From Bacteroides sp. M10 (GTDB lineage: Bacteria > Bacteroidota > Bacteroidia > Bacteroidales > Bacteroidaceae), in assembly GCF_014334015.1 (NCBI RefSeq), contig NZ_CP060488.1, positions 2,562,501 to 2,626,500 of the forward strand: DNA of 64,000 bases, in the 5' to 3' direction. This document shows, piece after piece, positions 7,875-14,456 of the stretch. The notes beneath the pieces are model-generated. The model was not told the DNA's origin, ran no database searches, and worked only from the letters and a program-made list of their open reading frames with translations. The translations under genes were made by a program, and so were the position numbers. Positions within the stretch are counted from its first letter, which is position 1. Every line of letters begins with the position of its first letter.

Positions 7875-9545
7875 TTAATTGGAATCTGTCCTTACCACCC
7901 GGAAACCGACATTGGCGTAGCCCTGTGTGCCAGTCCTCACAACGTCCGATTTCTCGCTGCGGCAATCATCTCGTTCAGAGTCCCAACTGCCCCCTTTAAC
8001 GATGTACGAACCGCTCGAGTCCGTTGAAGAAGTCCATTCCCAACAATTGCCCCAGAAATCGATGCCTCCGCAAGCACCAGTCGTCTGACTGTAAGCATCC
8101 ACCGCTGTCAATCCCGATTCCACGCGGCTGGAGTTCATAGAAACATCTTTTGGCATGTGGCCGGCACCGAGAATCCACTCCTCATCGGTTGGAAGACGAT
8201 ATACGTGAGCGTTATCTTGGGCTGTAAGCCAGTTGCAATAAGCTGTGGCTTCAGCAATCGTAATGTTTACCACCGGATAGTTTCCCTTTCCTGCATCATA
8301 GATGAAGTCCTTTTTGAAGTCTGCGTATTCAGCGTTTGTCACAGGTGCATAACCTATGTAAGCATTCGGAGCTGACGCACCGCGCAACACCATCCAGGCA
8401 TCATTCGGGTCGTCGTCGTTTCGAGGATCGATGAGTCGCAGGAATTGTTGTTCGAGCCGAATATCCCGATTCTCGACCATCTCATCCACAATGCCCTGCA
8501 TTTCTTCTACGAGGCCGGGAGTTTTTGCGTCCCTCTCCAGTTCGCGGAGCTTGGCTTTCTTTCTTGCTACGACTTTATCATAGCGAAGTCCCATTTGATC
8601 CAACAATGCCTGTTTGTTTTCTTCCGTCGGGTTTTGTTGATATTGGCGAAGAAGAGCGGTCGTAGTGGCATCCAGTTCAGGACGTTCTTCTTCCACAAGC
8701 GGGGCATCCGGGGCTTCAAACTTCAATTCATTTTCCACCAAGTCATTCGGAGTTATATACGAGGCTCGTTCTATCGTTTGATGTACGCCGAAATAATCAG
8801 CGACCCATCCGTCTTCTCTATAGATGGAAAGCCTGTATCCTCCATAGACATCACAAGGCAAGGTGGAAATATAATAGTCTTTACTGGGGATGAAGCCTGA
8901 CGTTTCGGGAGCATTGAAAGTAATGATGGAGTGTGCATTGCTTATTTCATCGACTGTAGGCATACTTTGCTCATTCCATTTTATTCCGGCTGTTCCGGAT
9001 AGAGCATAACCATCGACACTTTCCAACTCGACCTTTGTCACACCCGACATCTGGAAGTTAAGTTTTATGCCACCGCCAATGGTCCGGAAAGCCAGAGATT
9101 CGGAGATCGTACGAGCCACTACCACAACAGACTTCTCATCATATCCGCTGCCACCACCTGTTTGAGTGGCGGGAACGGTTATGGTTACGCTTTCACGGTC
9201 CGAGGACACCACGTTATCCGCGGGATACACGCCATACAAAGGATTATCCTCGGTGAAAGAACTCCCGACGGTGCCTGAAAGGATCGACGTGCTGCCGGAT
9301 TCTTGTGTTTCCGCTCTAACCGCCTGCCCATCGTAGACCAGCATTATCATATCGCCTTTGCTCCAGTTCACATAAAGCCCGTCAACGATGGATGCGGTAA
9401 GGTTTCCCGAGGTCGAGTCCTGTTCTTGCCCATCGGGCAATACGGCTTCTTCTATTTCTTCATTGTCATCTTGACACGAGTTCATTGCGGACAGAAAGAG
9501 TAACGAAAGACAACATAAACAGAGAATCTTCAATATATTCTTCAT
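7875..9545 (-). CDS. Lipoprotein with fimbrillin-like N-terminus and SUMF1-fold C-terminus, upstream copy
   Basis: ATG 9545 is the likely start; a TTG two codons earlier is less likely. The roughly 556-residue protein has a lipoprotein signal (lipobox MNSC). Residues of about 45-270 resemble the Bacteroidales fimbrillin-like beta-sandwich: 'WSKGDMIMLVYDG', 'NPLYGVYPAD', 'VTITVPATQTG', and 'YYISTLPCDVYGGYRLSIY'. A Lys/Glu-rich helical part follows, then a SUMF1/FGE-like domain ending in 'VGFRVVRTDSN'. The FGE first Cys is Ser here too (GGSW-DSERDD-C). The fusion suggests a surface-anchored protein with an adhesin-like domain and a C-type-lectin-like SUMF1 fold. It is followed after 28 bp by the shorter paralogue, evidence of tandem duplication, and preceded by a small Spy-like gene. 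Confidence 0.75.
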   Translation of the reverse strand: MKNILKILCLCCLSLLFLSAMNSCQDDNEEIEEAVLPDGQEQDSTSGNLTASIVDGLYVNWSKGDMIMLVYDGQAVRAETQESGSTSILSGTVGSSFTEDNPLYGVYPADNVVSSDRESVTITVPATQTGGGSGYDEKSVVVVARTISESLAFRTIGGGIKLNFQMSGVTKVELESVDGYALSGTAGIKWNEQSMPTVDEISNAHSIITFNAPETSGFIPSKDYYISTLPCDVYGGYRLSIYREDGWVADYFGVHQTIERASYITPNDLVENELKFEAPDAPLVEEERPELDATTTALLRQYQQNPTEENKQALLDQMGLRYDKVVARKKAKLRELERDAKTPGLVEEMQGIVDEMVENRDIRLEQQFLRLIDPRNDDDPNDAWMVLRGASAPNAYIGYAPVTNAEYADFKKDFIYDAGKGNYPVVNITIAEATAYCNWLTAQDNAHVYRLPTDEEWILGAGHMPKDVSMNSSRVESGLTAVDAYSQTTGACGGIDFWGNCWEWTSSTDSSGSYIVKGGSWDSERDDCRSEKSDVVRTGTQGYANVGFRVVRTDSN

Positions 9546-9558
9546 AATCAAATCATTA

Positions 9559-9999
9559 TTATTGAGGTTTTTCCTTTTGAGAGCGATGATACAGATGATT
9601 CATCATTCTCCTTTCCAGTTTATAGACACGTTCAATCTGCTTTTGCGTCAGAAATTTGCAGTATTCTGCATAATACTTCTTCCGCAGGTCGAGTATCTTT
9701 TGGCTGTGAGCGAACCGGTCTGCAATAATCTGCTTCGTTTCTGCGTCCGAGCGGCTCGAAGACTCTTTTCTAGGACGGGGCCCCAGTGCCCAGATTTCTT
9801 TCTGGAATTGACAAAAAGTTGCGGTAAACTTTTTTGCGGTTACGTCATCCATCGCCATTTCTTTCACGATATATTTAGCTTGTGTCTCGGCTAATTGTTC
9901 CCGCGTCATACGTTGTCTATTGTCCTTTTGGGCATAAGTACTTATGCAAAAGGTGGTCATTGCCATAGCAAGCAGAAGGATTCTAAAAGAACTTTTCAT
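9559..9999 (-). CDS. Small periplasmic Spy/CpxP-like helical protein
   Basis: The 146-residue protein has a signal peptide (STYAQ, about residue 24) and a mature part that is nearly all charged helix. The segments 'LAETQAKYIVKEMAMDD', 'KFLTQKQIERVYKLERRMM' and other Lys/Arg/Glu-rich stretches recall the LTxxQ helical proteins (Spy/CpxP and small Bacteroides periplasmic relatives) that sense or buffer envelope stress. It lies 13 bp after the putative anti-sigma gene and 13 bp before the fimbrillin/SUMF1 gene, so it belongs to the operon. In similar sigma/anti-sigma clusters such proteins act in the periplasm as sensors. That role here is inference. Confidence 0.6.
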   Translation of the reverse strand: MKSSFRILLLAMAMTTFCISTYAQKDNRQRMTREQLAETQAKYIVKEMAMDDVTAKKFTATFCQFQKEIWALGPRPRKESSSRSDAETKQIIADRFAHSQKILDLRKKYYAEYCKFLTQKQIERVYKLERRMMNHLYHRSQKEKPQ

Positions 10000-10011
10000 G
10001 ATTGATACCTT

Positions 10012-10344
10012 TTATTCGTTTATAAATAAGTCGTCCTGATAGACGGTAAGTAGATAATTCTGGTCGGCGCTGCTTAGGTTTGAAAAAGCTTGTTCAAACA
10101 TCTCTAAGTCGTCCGTCTTTTGATGGTCGGGCAGCGTGTTGAAGACAAGCAACAATGCGACGCTTGCCGCCACGAGTCCGCCGGATATTGAATACCAAAG
10201 GCGATAGTTCCGCTTGGACTTGGATGGTGTCGTCTCATCCTTTATAGTCTCCCATACATTCGTTTCGATGTCGTCTAAAAAGCCTTCGGGTGCGGTATAG
10301 GGCATTCGTTTACCTATGCGGTTGAAGTTAAATTCTTCTTTCAT
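10012..10344 (-). CDS. Single-pass membrane protein, probable anti-sigma factor
   Basis: The 110-residue protein has one membrane segment (about residues 47-68, 'LWYSISGGLVAASVALLLVF'). A short cytoplasmic N-terminus carries 'RMPYTAPEGFLDDIE', and the acidic C-terminus is about 40 residues. It begins 5 bp after the ECF sigma gene stops. This size, topology and position are typical of small Bacteroides anti-sigma factors that hold an ECF sigma at the inner membrane. No classical ZAS zinc motif is visible, so the assignment rests on context and topology. Confidence 0.62.
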   Translation of the reverse strand: MKEEFNFNRIGKRMPYTAPEGFLDDIETNVWETIKDETTPSKSKRNYRLWYSISGGLVAASVALLLVFNTLPDHQKTDDLEMFEQAFSNLSSADQNYLLTVYQDDLFINE

Positions 10345-10348
10345 ATCT

Positions 10349-10891
10349 CTAATTGTTTAAGTTCATATATTTTATTATCTTTTCTTTGGCGATATGATAG
10401 TTCGACTTTACATTCTCCGAGGTTGAACCTGTAATATCGGCAATCTCGTCATATCCCAATTCGTTATAGTACCGCAAGTTGAAAGCCAACTGCTGCTTGG
10501 TAGGCAATGTCAGGATAGCCTGTTGCAGCCTGACCGTTTCCAAATCGCTGTAATCCACATACTCGTCGGCCATCATACAGTTTAACTCAACCGGAGAATC
10601 ATCCAACGGCACCCGGTCGTTCCGACGCTGGCTTAGAAGACGCAAGGCTTCGTTGGTGGCAATCCGGTAAATCCATGACCGGAAGGAACATTCGCCCTTG
10701 AAATCGGGTAACGACCGGAATATCCGCACGAAAGTTTCCTGTGTCGCATCTTGAGCATCCTCGTGAGCTACCACCAGTCGTCGGATGTGCCAATACAGTG
10801 CTTCCTTGTACTTCGCCATCAGACTTCGGAACCCTTTTTCCGGCTCTTTGGCTATGATTGCCATCAGTTCCCGATCATCCCTTATTTCCAT
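10349..10891 (-). CDS. ECF-type RNA polymerase sigma-70 factor
   Basis: The most likely start is ATG 10891, giving about 180 residues; a TTG six bases upstream is less likely. Region 2 is seen in 'ALYWHIRRLVVAHEDAQDATQETFVRIFRSL', and region 4 in 'LPTKQQLAFNLRYYNELGYDEIADI' followed by 'SENVKSNYHIAKEKI', the helix-turn-helix that reads the -35 element. No extra domain is present, so it is a minimal ECF sigma. It overlaps the end of the preceding small lipoprotein gene by 17 bp and is followed after 4 bp by the probable anti-sigma gene. It is expected to drive the surrounding operon, including the fimbrillin/SUMF1 pair; the promoter it reads is not visible. Confidence 0.9.
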   Translation of the reverse strand: MEIRDDRELMAIIAKEPEKGFRSLMAKYKEALYWHIRRLVVAHEDAQDATQETFVRIFRSLPDFKGECSFRSWIYRIATNEALRLLSQRRNDRVPLDDSPVELNCMMADEYVDYSDLETVRLQQAILTLPTKQQLAFNLRYYNELGYDEIADITGSTSENVKSNYHIAKEKIIKYMNLNN

Positions 10892-11084
10892 AAACAACAG
10901 GTTCTGATGCTTCCGGACATTCGCCGGAAAGAAAGTTTAACAAGGTTGTCCCGGTTAGCAACTGTGCAACGACAAGACAATGCTTGTGGTGGTGACGGTG
11001 GCGTGGCCGACGTACAGTCACACACGATTGCATCAAAAATAGAACGGTCGCTCCTAAAACTATTAATTTCCAAATCGGTTTCAT
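10875..11084 (-). CDS. Tiny His/Arg-rich lipoprotein
   Basis: The 69-residue protein has a hydrophobic N-terminus ending in LMQSC, a plausible Bacteroidetes lipobox, followed by the basic cluster RRPRHRHHHKHC. The His/Cys cluster could bind a metal, but this is conjecture. The start codon overlaps the stop of the upstream gene in an ATGA arrangement, and its 3' end runs 17 bp into the sigma gene. This translational-coupling layout is the main reason to accept it as real. I recognise no family. A frameshift of a longer gene is possible because the last 25 residues look nondescript. Confidence 0.5.
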   Translation of the reverse strand: MKPIWKLIVLGATVLFLMQSCVTVRRPRHRHHHKHCLVVAQLLTGTTLLNFLSGECPEASEPVVYGNKG

Positions 11085-11446
11085 GCGTTATCCTTTTTTA
11101 TATACACTTTCTTTTTCCCTCTGATTACAAGCTGTATGGGCTTTTTCTTATCCATCGCAAAAGCGTCGAGCTCGGCTTCTGCCGCAGCCTTGCTAAGTTG
11201 CGTCATTTTTGCATACTGCTTGATGGTGAGGTACTTATTCGTTCTTAAGTAAGCCACAGCCATCGCCAATCGTTCCTTTTGGTTGAAACGGTTGCTGACA
11301 TGAGATGTTACGTCAGGTCGAGTCACAACGGTAACTACCCGATGTGGATAGTAATGCCGATTCCTGTGTTGTGCGTTTGCAGTTCCGCAAATCAACGCCA
11401 TCGTAATTACCAGTATTCCTGTTTTCCATTTTCCAGTTGTACGCAT
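11081..11446 (-). CDS. Small exported protein with a winged-helix-like C-terminus
   Basis: The 121-residue protein has a signal peptide (cut near GTANAQ, residue about 26), a His/Tyr/Arg-rich linker ('HRNRHYYPHRVV'), and a segment 'ERLAMAVAYLRTNKYLTIKQYAKMTQLSKAAAEAELDAF' that reads like a helix-turn-helix/winged-helix fold. The tail is basic ('IRGKKKVYIKK'). A DNA-binding-like fold behind a signal peptide is odd; such folds can also mediate protein contacts in the periplasm. It is the first gene of the sigma-factor operon and overlaps the next start by 4 bp. A -7-like TACTTTTG (minus strand, 11531-11538) lies about 85 bp upstream. Function unknown. Confidence 0.6.
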   Translation of the reverse strand: MRTTGKWKTGILVITMALICGTANAQHRNRHYYPHRVVTVVTRPDVTSHVSNRFNQKERLAMAVAYLRTNKYLTIKQYAKMTQLSKAAAEAELDAFAMDKKKPIQLVIRGKKKVYIKKDNA

Positions 11447-11825
11447 AGTCTTTTATATTATTTCGTTATACATTCACGTTGGACGTCCCTCTTCGTGAGT
11501 TCATTATACATAAAAGACCTGGCAAAAGAACAAAAGTAAAATTGAATGGGTATTTTTTTCATGAGACTAACTAGATGAAAGAAAACTTCTAATGGGAAGG
11601 TTGTGAAAATAGATGTGTCGATAGCAAAGAATTATTTGAAAGAGAACGAACTAGAATCAATGGGACGATTGGTCAACGCTTTTCTACTTCTATTTATCTA
11701 TGAAACAAAATTTCAAACTTAGATCATACCATTAGTTTGTTCCTGCTTTTATTGTCATATTGTCAGAATGTTGCTTAAGTTGATGAATATCAATATTCTA
11801 CCACCTGACAATAACCACTGATAAT
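11447..11825. other. Intergenic region between sigma operon promoter and VirE unit
   Basis: No credible gene. It contains a minus-strand -7-like box TACTTTTG (11531-11538, read as CAAAAGTA on the plus strand) that could start the sigma operon, with no good -33. From about 11750 there are repeated TGACAATA/TATTGTCA words that also occur beyond the far end of the VirE unit near 17870-17945. Confidence 0.5.
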
Positions 11826-11864
11826 AGGCTGACAATAAAATATTTCTACTTTTATTGTCAGCCT
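11826..11864 (-). terminator. Hairpin at the left end of the VirE unit, downstream of the virE-like gene
   Basis: Perfect 15-bp arms (AGGCTGACAATAAAA, 11826-11840, and its complement at 11850-11864) enclose a 9-base loop, 13 bp after the stop of the VirE-like gene. The same arms and loop length recur at 17826-17870 in the opposite orientation, after the last gene of the divergent arm. The stem ends in an A/T run, so it could terminate transcription in either direction, but the duplicated inverted arrangement suggests it may also mark the element boundary. Confidence 0.7.
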
Positions 11865-11876
11865 TACTTTTATCTC

Positions 11877-13961
11877 TTATGATACCTTTATTACCTGATA
11901 AACAGTACCTTTATAAGTGTGCTTCGAGGTAATTCCGCACTTTTGTAACAATCTCCCGAAGTGATATACTTTGTTGTCGGACAATGAAATACCGCTTTTC
12001 TTCTTCAGATAATTCAGTATCTCGACCGGAGTAAGAAATTCTCCTTCCTCTTTCGTTTGCGCAGCTTTAAAATACTGATAAAACAATTGCAGCATAGCTG
12101 GTGTTTGCTCAAACTCACGGTTATTTTCAGTCATAATCTGCTCATCTTCACTGTCAAACCAGTATCGCTCACCATGATAAATCTCGTGCATGGCTTGTGC
12201 GTAAAGCTGTTCATAGTCTATCGGCTGTGTAGTGTCGATGTTTCCTGTCACTTCAATGCAGATGAAACGACGGCTTCCCGAAGGATCAGTCAGCAAATCT
12301 TTCTGATTGCTTGTACCGATAAATGAGGCATATCGTTGCAATTCAAGTACCGAGCGACCATGCGGTTTCCGAAGATTGACCACAGGCTTTTGGAGAATAT
12401 GTTTCAGAAATCCCTGTTGCGTCAAAGTAATCTGGTCGAACTCATCAATGTTGATGAGCGCAAACCGATTCAGATACAGTTCCGCATCCCGTTTCTGGCT
12501 GAAATCAATACTGTCCGTATAGTAAGCTCGAAGTGCAGGCGGAATCATTTCACGGCAGAAAGTTGATTTATGAGTTCCCTGTACCCCTACTAATATGGGT
12601 GATGTACTATTCGCGTGCATTTTATCTACCCCTCTCCAATGCGAAACCATATTCAGGAACCAACGATGGAAAAGCAATTCCCAATGTGGATTGTTGCAAG
12701 GAACCCTGTTTGCCAAAGCATGAATGCGGTCTTTACCGTCCCAATGCGGCAAATGAAACAGAAATTCTTCCAGTGGGTTATAGATAGGCACACGGTTGGA
12801 ATGTAAGTAACGGTCTATGTCCCTGTCCCATACTCCGATTCCTTCAGATTGGGCGTCCAGCATAATACTGTTTTGCGCCCGTTTGTCGATGGGATGGAAA
12901 TAGAACTGAAACGAGAAACGCTCCCGGTATTCTACTTCTCCAATCTGCGTATTGTAGCGAAACTCATAGCGACGATTCATAAATTCGTCCATTTGCAGGC
13001 TAAGGCGTTGTTCTTTAGTCAGACAATTGCCTTTGGCCACTCCTTTGCATTCTTTATATACGTTTCTTACCATTTCGCGTACCAGCATCGGATTTTTTCT
13101 TTTGTAATAACGCATGATGGTTCGTCGGGTTACCTCCTCTTCCGGAATGCCGGAGTAGTAGCAGTTTTCGGCAAGTGGGACTACTAAAGTTTGCAAATCA
13201 CTATCATTCCGATACCACACTTGGTCCATTTCTTCAAATGTTTTCCGCAATGCCGCTTCATAGAGTAATGCTATAGTATCTTCCGTATCATATCCCGGCA
13301 AGGCCCGATTTAAAGGAGATGTTTCAGTGCTCGATTTCTCATGATACGTCATTTCACCGGGCATACCGATAGGTTGTGAAAGATAGAAGGGGACAGGGGT
13401 GGAACGATAAATCAAGTCCGGATCATAGCTAAGACGTGAGAATTGTTCCAGTTTTGGCTCTTTTAGCAAAATATTGAAAGGGAGTTGAGGCTGATAACAT
13501 TTGATGGCTAGGCGATAGGCATGCGCTTGAAACACTTCGGCTTCTTCCACTGTTTGCGGCAAAGTGCCGTCCGGCCGTGTGAAGCAAGTCCATATCTTGA
13601 CACTTTTTCCGCTTGCTCCCATAAAGGCCAGCATTGTCTGGGGAAGTTCGGCAGCCTTTTGCTTCACAATATCCACTTCTGCTTTTCCGGCTAACGGACC
13701 AATGGTCAGTTCTACAATACCATTGTAGGTCTTCATTCGTTTCACTCCGTTCACTCGCCCGAAAGCTGCGGCAGGAATCACTCGTGGTAGTTTGCTAGCG
13801 AGAGAACAAGGTTCATCGGGCAGAACAAAATGCAGGGCCTGACGTAGTCCGGATACCGGGCGGAGCTTGGTTTCTTTCTTCATTTTCTCTATCAGCAGGT
13901 CAATGTCCATCACGCTTAGTGCTTCCGTATCTCCGTTTTCCCTGATTTGTGTAATCTTCAT
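11877..13961 (-). CDS. VirE-family protein with BT4734-like N-terminal domain (primase-helicase-like ATPase)
   Basis: The 694-residue protein has a BT4734-like/VirE N-terminal region (about 1-240, primase-polymerase-like in this family) and a C-terminal VirE P-loop helicase-like domain. Walker A reads GVQGTHKST with K465. Walker B reads LINIDEFDQI with D506-E507. An Arg-rich patch 'SGSRRFICIEV' (about 570) could be the sensor/arginine-finger region, and the extreme C-terminus looks like a small winged helix. Such proteins occur in plasmids, phage satellites and genomic islands and are inferred to prime and unwind DNA at replication origins. The gene has a good promoter and its own terminator hairpin. 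Here it lies next to a palindrome array, so replication initiation of a mobile unit is a reasonable inference. Confidence 0.82.
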   Translation of the reverse strand: MKITQIRENGDTEALSVMDIDLLIEKMKKETKLRPVSGLRQALHFVLPDEPCSLASKLPRVIPAAAFGRVNGVKRMKTYNGIVELTIGPLAGKAEVDIVKQKAAELPQTMLAFMGASGKSVKIWTCFTRPDGTLPQTVEEAEVFQAHAYRLAIKCYQPQLPFNILLKEPKLEQFSRLSYDPDLIYRSTPVPFYLSQPIGMPGEMTYHEKSSTETSPLNRALPGYDTEDTIALLYEAALRKTFEEMDQVWYRNDSDLQTLVVPLAENCYYSGIPEEEVTRRTIMRYYKRKNPMLVREMVRNVYKECKGVAKGNCLTKEQRLSLQMDEFMNRRYEFRYNTQIGEVEYRERFSFQFYFHPIDKRAQNSIMLDAQSEGIGVWDRDIDRYLHSNRVPIYNPLEEFLFHLPHWDGKDRIHALANRVPCNNPHWELLFHRWFLNMVSHWRGVDKMHANSTSPILVGVQGTHKSTFCREMIPPALRAYYTDSIDFSQKRDAELYLNRFALINIDEFDQITLTQQGFLKHILQKPVVNLRKPHGRSVLELQRYASFIGTSNQKDLLTDPSGSRRFICIEVTGNIDTTQPIDYEQLYAQAMHEIYHGERYWFDSEDEQIMTENNREFEQTPAMLQLFYQYFKAAQTKEEGEFLTPVEILNYLKKKSGISLSDNKVYHFGRLLQKCGITSKHTYKGTVYQVIKVS

Positions 13962-14010
13962 TTCTTTTTATCTTGAATTTTATAGACTTGTAAGTGTTTG
14001 TTATTGGTTT

Positions 14011-14042
14011 CAAAGGTACGGATAAGGTACTCGTAAAACAAG
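14011..14042 (-). promoter_or_regulatory. Promoter of the VirE-like gene
   Basis: On the minus strand a perfect -7 box TACCTTTG (14011-14018) is preceded, 20 bp away, by CTTG (14039-14042), one base off the TTTG -33 consensus. This matches the Bacteroides sigma-ABfr promoter pattern. It lies about 50 bp before the VirE start. Confidence 0.6.
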
Positions 14043-14253
14043 CTATTTGGGCTTTATCATGACAAAGAATGAACTTTTTTAATTCGGATTTTTTTAATTC
14101 GCGGCTAATGAAGTTCAGGGCTAATGAAACGGGAGCTGATACATTGGGAAACAGATACGGATGTGCTGTCTACCGCGTATTGTTATGATAAGAAGCAGGT
14201 ATACTTCCATTCACCTGCCGATATAGTTCAGCTAAAGTGTTGGTATCTGTAGT

Positions 14254-14334
14254 TCGTCACGGCCGTGACGAGATCTTCCCACGGCCGTGGTAGGAACTTG
14301 TCACGGCTGTGGGAAGAAGTCACCACGGCCGTGG
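14254..14334. repeat. Four palindromes at exact 22-bp spacing
   Basis: The 10-bp palindrome CACGGCCGTG occurs at 14258-14267, 14280-14289 and 14324-14333, and a one-base variant (CACGGCTGTG) at 14302-14311. Starts are exactly 22 bp apart, close to two helical turns, so all cores face the same side of the DNA. The first core extends to an 18-bp palindrome (14254-14271); the second and fourth extend to 12 bp. The linkers differ. The array lies between the VirE-like gene and the divergent 17362 gene, and the IS66 element is inserted 17 bp after it. An iteron or cooperative repressor array is likely. Confidence 0.85.
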
Positions 14335-14350
14335 GAAGGTAAAGATACCG

Positions 14351-14358
14351 TTATCTTA
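14351..14358. repeat. IS66 target-site duplication, left copy
   Basis: TTATCTTA here matches TTATCTTA at 16730-16737 on the other side of the IS66 element. Eight bases is the usual duplication for this family. One extra G (14359) lies between this copy and the inverted repeat. Confidence 0.85.
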
Positions 14359-14396
14359 GGTAAGCATTCGGTCTCGTGCGTATTCTCTCCAAACTC

Positions 14397-14445
14397 TTAT
14401 AAAGTCAAAAGCCAGACGGAGTACGTCTGGCTTTTGACTTTATAA
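14397..14445 (-). terminator. Strong terminator hairpin after tnpC
   Basis: Perfect 21-bp arms (14397-14417 and 14425-14445; core AAAGCCAGAC / GTCTGGCTTT) with a 7-base loop sit 12 bp beyond the tnpC stop and just inside the left end of the IS. The A/T outer stem supplies a U run in either direction, so it may also block transcription entering the IS from outside. Confidence 0.8.
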
Positions 14446-14456
14446 ACCTTTCTTGT

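Noticed and set aside
6506..9545. Formylglycine-generating (sulfatase-activating) enzymes
   Set aside because: Both copies lack the first copper-binding Cys and no sulfatase gene is in the window, so only the fold is claimed.
10882..11073. Alternative 63-residue frame overlapping the small lipoprotein
   Set aside because: No signal, no family features, and the other frame has a lipoprotein signal and ATGA coupling.
14254..14334. CRISPR-like array from the regular 22-bp repeats
   Set aside because: The conserved part is only a 10-bp palindrome, linkers are 12 bp, there are four units and no cas genes nearby.
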